DNA from: Streptomyces griseoloalbus
GTDB lineage: Bacteria; Actinomycetota; Actinomycetes; Streptomycetales; Streptomycetaceae
Assembly: GCA_014650015.1 (NCBI GenBank)
Contig: BMUD01000007.1
Location: 62,001-126,000, forward strand
Direction of reading: 5' to 3'
DNA length: 64,000 nucleotides
Below, in pieces: positions 8,319 to 16,054 of this stretch (within the stretch, counting starts at the first letter, position 1; each line of letters opens with the position of its first letter). Position numbers and translations under genes: made by a program. Below the pieces are notes generated by a model that saw only the letters and a program-made list of their open reading frames with translations, was not told the DNA's origin and made no database searches.

Positions 8319-9248
8319 ATGAGCGACCCCGACCGTACCGCCGGACCCGAGAGGCTGACCGGACCCGAGAGGCCGGCAGGGCCCGAGACGCGGGCAGGAT
8401 CCGAGGGGCCGACCGGGCTTGGGATGCGGGCAGGATCCGAGGCGTCGGCCGGATCCGGTGTGCCGGCCGGATCCGGTGTGCCGGCCGGCCCTCGGTCCCC
8501 GGCCGACGTCGTGTCCGCCTGGCACCGTCTGACCGGCACCGCCGTCCTGCTCGACGGGTTCCACGCCCTCAAGCACGCCGTGCGCTTCGGGGCCGAGGTG
8601 GAGGTGGCGCTCGCCGCGGACCGGGCCGCCGCGCTCGCGCTCGCCGGCGAACTGGCCCCGGACGTACGGGACACGCTGGCGGCGCTGCTGACCGAGGTGC
8701 CCCACGCGACGTACGCCGCCCTCGTGCCGCGCCCGCATCCGACCGCGGTGGCCGCCTTGGCCGTACGACCCTCCCGCGCGGGCAACCTCCAGAAGCTGGC
8801 GCACACCCCGCGCACCGCCCCCGTGGTCGTCCTGGACAACCCGCGCAACCTCGGCAACGCCGGGGCGGTGATCCGGCTGGCCGCCGGTTTCGGGGCGACC
8901 GGGGTCGTCACCACCGGCACCCTCGACCCCTGGCACCCCACGGTCGTGCGCGGCGGGGCGGGGCTGCACTTCGCCACCGCCGTGGAGCGGACGGCCGTCG
9001 AGGAACTGCCGCCCGGCCCGGTCTTCGCGCTCGACCCCGAGGGCGAGGACATCCGCTCGCTGAAGCTGCCGGACGACGCGCTGCTCGCCTTCGGCTCCGA
9101 GCGCAGCGGACTCTCGGCCGAGCTGCGCGAGCGGGCCGACCATCTGGTGGCGCTGCCGATGCGCCCCCAGGTCTCCAGCTACAACCTCGCCACCAGCGTG
9201 GCCATGACGCTGTACCACTGGAGCGCCACCGGGGGCGCGATCGGCTGA
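8319..9248 (+). CDS. TrmH/SpoU-family RNA 2'-O-methyltransferase
   Basis: Predicted 309 residues. The C-terminal 170 or so form the SPOUT (trefoil-knot) methyltransferase domain: motif 1 VVLDNPRNLGNAGAVIRLAAG near residue 165 (here VLDNPRNLGNAGAVIR), motif 2 LLAFGSERSGLS near residue 247, and motif 3 PMRPQVSSYNLATSVAM near residue 280. It should methylate a ribose in rRNA or tRNA; the target is unknown. The first 60 residues are an unusual low-complexity stretch of Gly, Pro, Glu, Arg and Ser with an exact 18-bp duplication (8451-8486). It converges on paaN with only 6 bp between the stops. Confidence 0.85.
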   Translation: MSDPDRTAGPERLTGPERPAGPETRAGSEGPTGLGMRAGSEASAGSGVPAGSGVPAGPRSPADVVSAWHRLTGTAVLLDGFHALKHAVRFGAEVEVALAADRAAALALAGELAPDVRDTLAALLTEVPHATYAALVPRPHPTAVAALAVRPSRAGNLQKLAHTPRTAPVVVLDNPRNLGNAGAVIRLAAGFGATGVVTTGTLDPWHPTVVRGGAGLHFATAVERTAVEELPPGPVFALDPEGEDIRSLKLPDDALLAFGSERSGLSAELRERADHLVALPMRPQVSSYNLATSVAMTLYHWSATGGAIG

Positions 9249-9254
9249 ACGTGC

Positions 9255-10946
9255 CTACGCCTCCCGGCGCACCTCGACCACCCGGAAGCGGCCGGCCACG
9301 AAGGCGCCGTCGCACAGAGCGGCATTGGCCGCCGGGTTGCCGCCGGAGCCGTGGAAGTCGGAGAAGGCGGCCGTCTGGTTGACGTACACCCCGCCGGTCA
9401 GGTTCAGGGAGAGCTGGGCGGCCTCCTCCAGGCAGACCTCCCGCACCATCTCCTCGACCTCGGCGGAGGTGGTGTACGCGCCGACCGTCATGGCGCCCTT
9501 CTCGCGGACGGTGCGCCGCAGCAGGTCCGCCGCGTCGGCGGCCGAGTCGACGGCGACGGCGAAGGAGACCGGGCCGAAGCACTCGCTCATGTAAGCGGCC
9601 TCGGCGTCCGGCTTGGCGCCGTCGAGCTTCACGATCACCGGGGTGCGCACCACCGCGCCCGGGAACTCGGGGTTGGCGATCTCACGGGAGGCGAGGGCGA
9701 CCTCGCCGAGCCCGGCGGCGGCCTCCAGGCGGGCCTTGACGTCCGGGTTGACGATCGCGCCCAGCAGCGCGTTCGCACGGGCGTCGTCGCCGAGCAGTGT
9801 GTCGACCGCCTTCGCCAGGTCGGCGGTGACCTCGTCGAAGGACTTGGGGCCCTCGTCGGTGGTGATGCCGCCGCGCGGGATGAGCAGGTTCTGCGGGGTG
9901 GTGCACATCTGGCCGCTGTACAGCGACAGGGAGAAGGCCAGGTTGGCCAGCATCCCCTTGTAGTCGCCGGTCGACTCCATGATCACCGTGTTGACGCCGG
10001 CCTTCTCGGTGTACACCTGCGCCTGGCGGGCGTTGGCCTCCAGCCAGTCGCCGAACTCCGTCGAGCCGGTGTAGTCGATGATCCGGATCTCCGGGCGGGT
10101 GGCCAGCGTCTTGGCGATGCCCTCGCCGGGCCGCTCGGCGGCCAGCGCCACCAGATTGGGGTCGAAGCCGGTCTCGGCGAGCACCTGGCGGGCGACCTGC
10201 ACGGTGAGCGCGAGCGGCAGTACCGCGCGGGGGTGCGGCTTGACCAGGACCGCGTTGCCGGTGGCCAGGGAGGCGAACAGGCCCGGGTAGCCGTTCCACG
10301 TCGGGAAGGTGTTGCAGCCGATGACCAGGCCGATACCGCGCGGCACCGGGGTGAACCGCTTGGTCAGCGCGAGCGGGTCGCGCTTGCCCTGCGGCTTGGT
10401 CCACTCCGCGGTGTCGGGCGTGCGGACCTGCTCCGCGTACGCGTAGGCCACCGCCTCCATGCCGCGGTCCTGCGCGTGCGGTCCGCCCGCCTGGAACGCC
10501 ATCATGAAGGCCTGCCCGGAGGTGTGCATCACCGCCTGGGCGAACTCCATCGTCCGGTCGCTGATCCGCTGGAGGATCTCCAGACAGACCACCGCGCGGG
10601 TCTGCGCGCCCGCGTCCCGCCAGGCCCGCATCCCGGCCTTCATGGCGGGCAGCAGTTCGTCGAGGTCCGCGTGCGGGTAGCTCACGCCCAGCTCGATGCC
10701 GTACGGGGAGGTCTCGCCCTCGACCCAGCCGTCGGTGCCGGGCTGGCCGAGGTCGAGGCGGGTGCCGGACAGGGCGTCGAAGGCGGCCTTGCCCGCCGCC
10801 GTGTCCAGGCTGCCGTTCTCCCCGTAGGCCTTGGGGTGCTCGGGGTGCGGGGACCAGTACGCGCGCGTGCGGATCGCTTCCAGCGCTTGATCCAGGGTCG
10901 GACGGTGCCGGGCGAGCAGCTCGTGCGCGGTGAGTTCGGCGGCCAT
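9255..10946 (-). CDS. paaN: Phenylacetic acid degradation protein PaaN (aldehyde dehydrogenase superfamily)
   Basis: Predicted 563 residues with the aldehyde dehydrogenase fold. Visible features are GIGLVIGCNTFPTWNGYPGL near residue 210 (cofactor-binding loop), a Rossmann-like DYTGSTEFGDWL near 290, and SLYSGQMCTTPQNLLIP near 345, where the cysteine sits at the catalytic position. Actinobacterial PaaN proteins of this type are tied to phenylacetate catabolism but are not the bifunctional PaaZ ring hydrolase, as no hydratase domain is present. Their exact substrate is less certain. The gene is divergent from the paaH-type gene, with a putative PaaR box between them. Confidence 0.88.
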   Translation of the reverse strand: MAAELTAHELLARHRPTLDQALEAIRTRAYWSPHPEHPKAYGENGSLDTAAGKAAFDALSGTRLDLGQPGTDGWVEGETSPYGIELGVSYPHADLDELLPAMKAGMRAWRDAGAQTRAVVCLEILQRISDRTMEFAQAVMHTSGQAFMMAFQAGGPHAQDRGMEAVAYAYAEQVRTPDTAEWTKPQGKRDPLALTKRFTPVPRGIGLVIGCNTFPTWNGYPGLFASLATGNAVLVKPHPRAVLPLALTVQVARQVLAETGFDPNLVALAAERPGEGIAKTLATRPEIRIIDYTGSTEFGDWLEANARQAQVYTEKAGVNTVIMESTGDYKGMLANLAFSLSLYSGQMCTTPQNLLIPRGGITTDEGPKSFDEVTADLAKAVDTLLGDDARANALLGAIVNPDVKARLEAAAGLGEVALASREIANPEFPGAVVRTPVIVKLDGAKPDAEAAYMSECFGPVSFAVAVDSAADAADLLRRTVREKGAMTVGAYTTSAEVEEMVREVCLEEAAQLSLNLTGGVYVNQTAAFSDFHGSGGNPAANAALCDGAFVAGRFRVVEVRREA

Positions 10947-11036
10947 GCGGGACCAACTCCTCGTCTCAGGAACTCTTCGTCGAGCTCATGGACCTGTGCG
11001 GAAACGTAGTCAGGAATGGGCGGTCAGAGTTAGAGT

Positions 11037-11056
11037 AACCGAACGATCGGTCGGGA
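11037..11056 (+). promoter_or_regulatory. Putative PaaR-type TetR operator, copy 2
   Basis: The sequence AACCGAACGATCGGTCGGGA is base-for-base the same as copy 1 at 5761-5780. The distance to the start of the plus-strand gene is about 52 bp. A 20-base exact match between two control regions of the same pathway is very unlikely by chance. Confidence 0.72.
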
Positions 11057-11074
11057 CAAGGGGGTCCGCCGCAT

Positions 11075-11086
11075 CTGTGGAAAACC
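11075..11086 (+). promoter_or_regulatory. Shared 12-mer CTGTGGAAAACC, copy 2
   Basis: Second instance of CTGTGGANAACC. Its complement holds TTTTCCACA, a weaker DnaA-box-like nonamer than in the other two copies. It lies 19 bp downstream of the PaaR-like box and 21 bp before the paaH-type start codon. Confidence 0.45.
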
Positions 11087-11107
11087 CCGTGCGGGAGGAT
11101 CGCGCAC

Positions 11108-12622
11108 ATGACAGCACTCGACCTCAGCAGCCCCGTGGCCGTCGTCGGCACCGGCACCATGGGCCAGGGAATCGCCCAGGTCGCGCTGGTCGCGGGCCAT
11201 CCCGTGCGGCTGTACGACGTCGCCCCGGGCCGCGCCCGTCAAGCGGCCGACGCGATCGGCGCGCGGCTCGACCGGCTCGTGGAGAAGGAGCGGCTCACCA
11301 CCGACGAGCGGGACGCCGCGCGCGCCCGCCTGCTGCCCGTCGACGAGCTCACCGCCCTCGCCGAGTGCGCCCTGGTGGTCGAGGCCGTCCTGGAACGCCT
11401 CGACGTCAAGCAGGAGCTGTTCCGCGCGCTGGAGGACATCGTCTCCGACGACTGCCTGCTCGCCACCAACACCTCCTCCCTGTCCGTCACCGCGATCGGC
11501 GGCGCCCTGCGCGTCCCCGGCCGCTTCGTGGGCCTGCACTTCTTCAACCCCGCGCCGCTGCTGCCGCTCGTCGAGGTCGTCTCCGGGTTCGCCACCGACG
11601 TCACCCACGCCACGCGCGCGTACGAGACGGCCCGCGCGTGGGGCAAGACGCCGGTCGCCTGCGCCGACACCCCCGGCTTCATCGTCAACCGCATCGCCCG
11701 GCCCTTCTACGCCGAGGCCTTCACGGTGTACGAGTCCCAGGGCGCCGACCCGGCCACCATCGACGCGGTCCTGCGCGAGTCGGGCGGTTTCCGGATGGGT
11801 GCCTTCGAGCTGACCGACCTCATCGGGCAGGACGTCAACGAGTCCGTCACCCACTCGGTGTGGCAGTCCTTCTTCCAGGACGTGCGCTTCACTCCTTCCC
11901 TGGTCCAGCGCCGGCTGGTCGAGTCGGGCCGCCTGGGCCGCAAGAGCGGCCGGGGCTGGTACGACTACGGGGACGGCGCCGAGCGCCCCGAGCCGCACAC
12001 CGCCGAGCAGGCCGAGCCGCCCGCGTACGTGGTCGCCGAGGGCGGTCTGGGGCCCGCCTCGGAGCTGCTCGCCCTGATCCGTGAGGCCGGGATCCAGGTG
12101 CGCGAGGAGGACGAGGACAACGGCACCCGCCTGGTGCTGCCCAGCGGCGGCCAGCTGGTCCTCGCCGACGGCCAGACCTCCGTGGAGTTCCGCGACGTCG
12201 TCTACTTCGACCTCGCCCTCGACTACCGCACGGCCACGCGCATCGCCCTGTCCCACTCCCAGGACACCTCCCCGCGGACCGTCGCCGAGGCCACCGGCCT
12301 GTTCCAGGCGCTCGGGAAGAAGGTCAGCGTCATCGGGGACGTCCCCGGCATGATCGTCGCGCGTACGGTGGCACGGATCATCGACCTGGCGCACGACGCC
12401 GTCGCCAAGGGCGTGGCCACCGAGGAGGACATCGACACCGCGATGCGCCTGGGCGTCAACTACCCGCTGGGCCCCCTGGAGTGGAGCCGGCGGCTCGGTG
12501 GAACCTGGGCCTGCTCGCTGCTGGACAACCTGTACGAGTGCGAACCGTCCGGCCGCTACGCGCCGTCCCTCGCGCTGTACCGCCACGCCTACGCCTCCAA
12601 CAAGCGGGAGGACACCCCATGA
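11108..12622 (+). CDS. paaH: 3-hydroxyacyl-CoA dehydrogenase (PaaH type)
   Basis: Predicted 504 residues, matching PaaH-type enzymes that carry two 3HCDH domains. The N-terminal Rossmann motif VVGTGTMGQGIAQVALVAG is at residues 13-31. FVGLHFFNPAPLLPLVEVV near residue 140 contains the catalytic-region His and Asn-Pro. A second 3HCDH-like domain lies near residues 400-495 (VIGDVPGMIVARTVARIIDL). It should oxidise the 3-hydroxyadipyl-CoA intermediate with NAD+. Gene context, not sequence alone, favours the phenylacetate role over a general beta-oxidation one. The stop overlaps the TetR start (ATGA). Confidence 0.85.
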   Translation: MTALDLSSPVAVVGTGTMGQGIAQVALVAGHPVRLYDVAPGRARQAADAIGARLDRLVEKERLTTDERDAARARLLPVDELTALAECALVVEAVLERLDVKQELFRALEDIVSDDCLLATNTSSLSVTAIGGALRVPGRFVGLHFFNPAPLLPLVEVVSGFATDVTHATRAYETARAWGKTPVACADTPGFIVNRIARPFYAEAFTVYESQGADPATIDAVLRESGGFRMGAFELTDLIGQDVNESVTHSVWQSFFQDVRFTPSLVQRRLVESGRLGRKSGRGWYDYGDGAERPEPHTAEQAEPPAYVVAEGGLGPASELLALIREAGIQVREEDEDNGTRLVLPSGGQLVLADGQTSVEFRDVVYFDLALDYRTATRIALSHSQDTSPRTVAEATGLFQALGKKVSVIGDVPGMIVARTVARIIDLAHDAVAKGVATEEDIDTAMRLGVNYPLGPLEWSRRLGGTWACSLLDNLYECEPSGRYAPSLALYRHAYASNKREDTP

Positions 12623-13209
12623 CCACCGCCAGGCGCGACACCTACACCCCGGAGACGCTGCTGTCCGTCGCCGTGCGGGTGTTCAACGAGCGCGGCTACG
12701 ACGGCACCTCCATGGAGCACCTGTCCAGGGCGGCGGGCATCTCCAAGTCGTCGATCTACCACCACGTGGCCGGCAAGGAGGAGTTGCTGCGCCGCGCGGT
12801 GAGCCGGGCGCTGGACGGGCTCTTCGGCATCCTCGACGAGGAGCACGCGCGCGTGGGGCGGGCCGCCGAGCGGCTGGAGTACGTCGTCCGGCGGATGGTC
12901 GAGGTGCTGATCGCCGAGCTGCCGTACGTGACGCTGCTGCTCCGCGTGCGCGGCAACACGGACACCGAGCGGTGGGCACTGGAGCGTCGGCGCGAGTTCG
13001 ACCACCGGGTGGCCGCGCTGCTGAAGGCCGCGGCGGCCGACGGGGACGTGCGCGAGGACATAGACGTGCGCCTGGTGACCCGGCTGGTCTTCGGGATGAT
13101 CAACTCGATCGTGGAGTGGTACCGGCCGGACGGGCGCGGCATGAACGAGCGCGAGGTGGCCGACGCGGTGGCGCAGCTGGCGCTCGGAGGACTGCGCAAG
13201 GCCGTCTGA
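12619..13209 (+). CDS. TetR-family regulator, candidate PaaR
   Basis: Predicted 196 residues. The N-terminal TetR HTH is clear: TSMEHLSRAAGISKSSIYHH near residues 30-50, followed by KEELLRRAV. The rest is helical and forms the ligand-binding and dimerisation part; it includes VFGMINSIVEWYRPDG near residue 155. The ATG overlaps the paaH-type stop, so the regulator is made with a pathway enzyme. Three ACCGA-N4-TCGGT dyads lie upstream of paaA, paaN/paaH and the first bkd operon, and this is the only TetR gene in the window. A phenylacetyl-CoA-responsive repressor is the likely role, by inference. Confidence 0.82.
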   Translation: MTTARRDTYTPETLLSVAVRVFNERGYDGTSMEHLSRAAGISKSSIYHHVAGKEELLRRAVSRALDGLFGILDEEHARVGRAAERLEYVVRRMVEVLIAELPYVTLLLRVRGNTDTERWALERRREFDHRVAALLKAAAADGDVREDIDVRLVTRLVFGMINSIVEWYRPDGRGMNEREVADAVAQLALGGLRKAV

Positions 13210-13235
13210 GGCCGTCCCGGCACGCCCCGGGCTGC

Positions 13236-13757
13236 TCAGCCCTGCGGCTCCAGGTCCTCCTCCTCGAACACCAGCAGGGTGCGCGTGCTGAGCACCTCGG
13301 GAATCGCCTGGAGCCGGGTGAGCACCAGTTCGCGCAACGCCCGGTTGTCGGGCGTGTGCACCAGCAGCAGGACGTCGAAGTCACCGCCCACGAGGGCGAT
13401 GTGCGAGGCGCCGGGGAGCTGTCGGAGCTGCTCGCGGACGGTGCGCCAGGAGTTCTGGACGATCTTCAGGGTGATGTACGCGGACGTCCCGTGACCGGCC
13501 CGCTCGTGGTTGACGCGGGCCCCGAAGCCGCGGATGACGCCGTCCTCGACGAGCCGGTTGATCCGAGCGTAGGCGTTCGCGCGGGAGACGTGGACCCGCT
13601 CGGCGACGGAGCGTATGGACGCGCGGCCGTCCGCCTGGAGCATCCGCAGGATGTCCTGGTCGATGGCGTCCAGGGGCCGTGCGGGCGGAAGCGGTCCGAT
13701 CCCCTCGGGGCCCTCGGCCATTTGTTCAGATGCCACCCGCCCCCGCCTCTCCGCCAT
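13236..13757 (-). CDS. Lrp/AsnC-family regulator (BkdR-like)
   Basis: Predicted 173 residues. The HTH is RPLDAIDQDILRMLQADGRA followed by SIRSVAERVHVSRANAYARI, near residues 28-68. The C-terminal RAM (AsnC ligand-binding) domain ends in LVGGDFDVLLLVHTPDNRAL and a final EEEDL. Lrp-type BkdR proteins are known next to bkd operons in Streptomyces and Pseudomonas, and this gene is divergent from the first bkd operon, so it probably controls it. An in-frame ATG at 13721 is an alternative start. A 9-bp inverted repeat (13779-13806) lies just upstream of its start. Confidence 0.88.
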   Translation of the reverse strand: MAERRGRVASEQMAEGPEGIGPLPPARPLDAIDQDILRMLQADGRASIRSVAERVHVSRANAYARINRLVEDGVIRGFGARVNHERAGHGTSAYITLKIVQNSWRTVREQLRQLPGASHIALVGGDFDVLLLVHTPDNRALRELVLTRLQAIPEVLSTRTLLVFEEEDLEPQG

Positions 13758-13778
13758 GGACGTCCTGCATCCATCTCA

Positions 13779-13806
13779 GGCTGTGGAGAACCGTTTGTCC
13801 ACAGCC
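13779..13806. promoter_or_regulatory. Inverted repeat GGCTGTGGA-N10-TCCACAGCC
   Basis: Perfect 9-bp arms at 13779-13787 and 13798-13806. It contains the third copy of CTGTGGANAACC (13781-13792) and a perfect Streptomyces DnaA nonamer TTGTCCACA (13795-13803). It lies 22 bp upstream of the Lrp-family start and about 100 bp upstream of the bkd start. It could be the Lrp autoregulatory site or a pair of DnaA boxes. Confidence 0.5.
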
Positions 13807-13837
13807 TGGTGCCACCCGTAGCCAAAATGTGCCGACG

Positions 13838-13854
13838 ACCGAACAATCGGTTGG
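13838..13854 (+). promoter_or_regulatory. Putative PaaR-type TetR operator, copy 3 (variant)
   Basis: ACCGAACAATCGGTTGG matches 15 of 17 positions of copies 1 and 2 and keeps the ACCGA/TCGGT arms. It lies about 57 bp upstream of the first bkd gene. This would tie branched-chain keto-acid oxidation to the phenylacetate regulator. Confidence 0.6.
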
Positions 13855-13910
13855 TGAGGCGCGTCACAGACGCCGCGCCTCCGTCACACGTCCCACGAGG
13901 AGGTGCCGTC

Positions 13911-15053
13911 ATGACGGTCATGGAGCAGCGGGGAGCCTACCGGCCGACCCCGCCGCCCGCCTGGCAGCCCCGTACCGACCCCGCGCCGCTGCTGCCCGAC
14001 GCGGAGCCGTACCGCGTGCTCGGCACCGAGGCGGCCGCCAAGGCCGACCCGGAGCTGCTGCGCCGGCTGTACGCGGAGCTGGTGAAGGGCCGCCGCTACA
14101 ACGCGCAGGCCACCGCCCTCACCAAGCAGGGCCGTCTGGCGGTCTACCCCTCCAGCACCGGCCAGGAGGCGTGCGAGGTCGCCGCCGCGCTCGTGCTCGA
14201 GGAGCGCGACTGGCTGTTTCCGAGCTACCGCGACACGCTCGCGGTCGTCGCGCGCGGTGTGGACCCGGTCGAGGCCCTCACCCTGCTGCGCGGCGACTGG
14301 CACACCGGCTACGACCCCCACGAGCACCGGGTCGCGCCGCTGAGCACCCCGCTGGCCACCCAGTTGCCGCACGCCGTCGGTCTCGCCCACGCCGCCCGCC
14401 TCAAGGGCGACGACGTGGTCGCGCTCGCCATGGTCGGCGACGGCGGCACCAGCGAGGGCGACTTCCACGAGGCGCTGAACTTCGCCGCCGTCTGGCGGGC
14501 CCCGGTGGTCTTCCTCGTCCAGAACAACGGCTTCGCGATCTCCGTACCGCTCGCCAAGCAGACCGCGGCACCGTCGCTGGCCCACAAGGCCGTCGGCTAC
14601 GGCATGCCCGGCCGGCTGGTCGACGGCAACGACGCGGCCGCCGTGCACGAGGTCCTGGCGGACGCCGTGCGCCGCGCACGCGCGGGCGGCGGTCCGACCC
14701 TGGTCGAGGCGATCACGTACCGCGTGGAGGCCCACACCAACGCCGACGACGCGACCCGCTACCGCGGCGACGCCGAGGTGGAGACCTGGAAGCGGCACGA
14801 CCCGATCGCGCTGCTGGAGCAGGAGCTGACCGGGCGCGGCCTGCTCGACGAGACCGGCGCCGAAGCCGTCCGCCAGGACGCCGAGACCATGGCCGCCTCC
14901 CTGCGCGCCCACATGAACCAGGACCCCGCGCTCGACCCCATGGACCTCTTCGCCCACGTCTACGCCGAGCCCACCCCCCAGCTGCTGGAGCAGCGGGAGC
15001 AGCTGCGGGCCGAGCTGGCGGCCGAGGCCGAGTCGGAAGGGGCGCAGCGATGA
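13911..15053 (+). CDS. bkdA: Branched-chain 2-oxoacid dehydrogenase E1 alpha subunit (first bkd operon)
   Basis: Predicted 380 residues. Thiamine diphosphate binding is shown by GDGGTSEGDFHEALNFAAVW through QNNGFAIS near residues 180-210 (GDGxxxEGxxxEAL...NN). The phosphorylation-loop-like YRVEAHTNADDATRYR is near residue 270, where the conserved His binds the cofactor. E1 decarboxylates the keto acids of Val, Leu and Ile and acylates lipoate on E2. A strong RBS (GAGGAGG, 13897-13903) precedes the ATG at 13911. The stop overlaps the next ATG, so the operon is coupled. Confidence 0.9.
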   Translation: MTVMEQRGAYRPTPPPAWQPRTDPAPLLPDAEPYRVLGTEAAAKADPELLRRLYAELVKGRRYNAQATALTKQGRLAVYPSSTGQEACEVAAALVLEERDWLFPSYRDTLAVVARGVDPVEALTLLRGDWHTGYDPHEHRVAPLSTPLATQLPHAVGLAHAARLKGDDVVALAMVGDGGTSEGDFHEALNFAAVWRAPVVFLVQNNGFAISVPLAKQTAAPSLAHKAVGYGMPGRLVDGNDAAAVHEVLADAVRRARAGGGPTLVEAITYRVEAHTNADDATRYRGDAEVETWKRHDPIALLEQELTGRGLLDETGAEAVRQDAETMAASLRAHMNQDPALDPMDLFAHVYAEPTPQLLEQREQLRAELAAEAESEGAQR

Positions 15054-16054
15054 CCACCGTCGCCGTCAGGCCGGCCACCATGGCGCAGGCGCTCACGCGC
15101 GCGCTGCGCGACGCCATGGCCGCCGACCCGTCCGTGCACGTCATGGGCGAGGACGTCGGCACCCTCGGCGGTGTCTTCCGGGTCACCGACGGACTCGCCA
15201 AGGAGTTCGGCGAGGACCGCTGCACGGACACGCCGCTGGCCGAGGCGGGCATCCTCGGCACGGCCGTCGGCATGGCCATGTACGGGCTGCGCCCGGTCGT
15301 CGAGATGCAGTTCGACGCGTTCGCCTACCCGGCGTTCGAGCAGCTCGTCTCGCACGTCGCGAAGATGCGCAACCGCACGCGCGGGAAGATGCCCCTGCCG
15401 CTCACCATCCGCGTCCCCTACGGCGGCGGCATCGGCGGTGTCGAGCACCACAGCGACTCCTCCGAGGCGTACTACATGGCGACTCCGGGGCTCCATGTCG
15501 TCACGCCCGCGACCGTCGCGGACGCCTACGGGCTGCTGCGCGCCGCCATCGCCTCGGACGATCCGGTCGTCTTCCTGGAGCCCAAGCGGCTGTACTGGTC
15601 GAAGGACTCCTGGAACCCGGAGGAGCCGGCGACCGTTGAACCGATAGGCCGTGCGGTGGTGCGGCGCTCCGGCCGGAGCGCCACGCTCATCACCTACGGG
15701 CCGTCCGTTCCCGTCTGCATGGAGGCGGCCGAGGCGGCCCGGGCCGAGGGCTGGGACCTCGAAGTGGTCGATCTGCGCTCCCTGGTGCCGTTCGACGACG
15801 AGACGGTGTGCGCCTCGGTGCGGCGGACGGGACGCGCGGTCGTCGTCCACGAGTCGGGTGGCTTCGGCGGCCCGGGCGGGGAGATCGCGGCCCGGGTCAC
15901 GGAGCGCTGCTTCCACCACCTGGAGGCGCCGGTGCTGCGTGTGGCCGGGTTCGACCTGCCGTACCCGCCGCCGATGCTGGAGCGCCACCACCTGCCCGGA
16001 GTGGACCGGATCCTGGACGCCGTGGGGCGTCTGCAATGGGAGGCCGACAGCTGA
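15050..16054 (+). CDS. bkdB: Branched-chain 2-oxoacid dehydrogenase E1 beta subunit (first bkd operon)
   Basis: Predicted 334 residues, standard for E1 beta. The N-terminal VHVMGEDVGTLGGVFRVTDGL carries the glutamate that contacts thiamine diphosphate. VPYGGGIGGVEHHSDSSEAYY, near residue 122, contains the usual HHSxSxE loop. The C-terminal transketolase domain has VVVHESGGFGGPGGEIAARV. It forms an alpha2beta2 E1 with the upstream product. The start and stop overlap the neighbouring genes by 1-4 nt (ATGA and TGATG). Confidence 0.92.
   Translation: MTTVAVRPATMAQALTRALRDAMAADPSVHVMGEDVGTLGGVFRVTDGLAKEFGEDRCTDTPLAEAGILGTAVGMAMYGLRPVVEMQFDAFAYPAFEQLVSHVAKMRNRTRGKMPLPLTIRVPYGGGIGGVEHHSDSSEAYYMATPGLHVVTPATVADAYGLLRAAIASDDPVVFLEPKRLYWSKDSWNPEEPATVEPIGRAVVRRSGRSATLITYGPSVPVCMEAAEAARAEGWDLEVVDLRSLVPFDDETVCASVRRTGRAVVVHESGGFGGPGGEIAARVTERCFHHLEAPVLRVAGFDLPYPPPMLERHHLPGVDRILDAVGRLQWEADS

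Larger units (their letters stand above)
10947..11107. promoter_or_regulatory. Divergent paaN-paaH control region
   Basis: The 161-bp gap separates two divergent catabolic genes. It holds the second putative PaaR box (11037-11056) and the second shared 12-mer (11075-11086), both nearer to the plus-strand gene. A single repressor bound here could control both directions. Confidence 0.6.
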
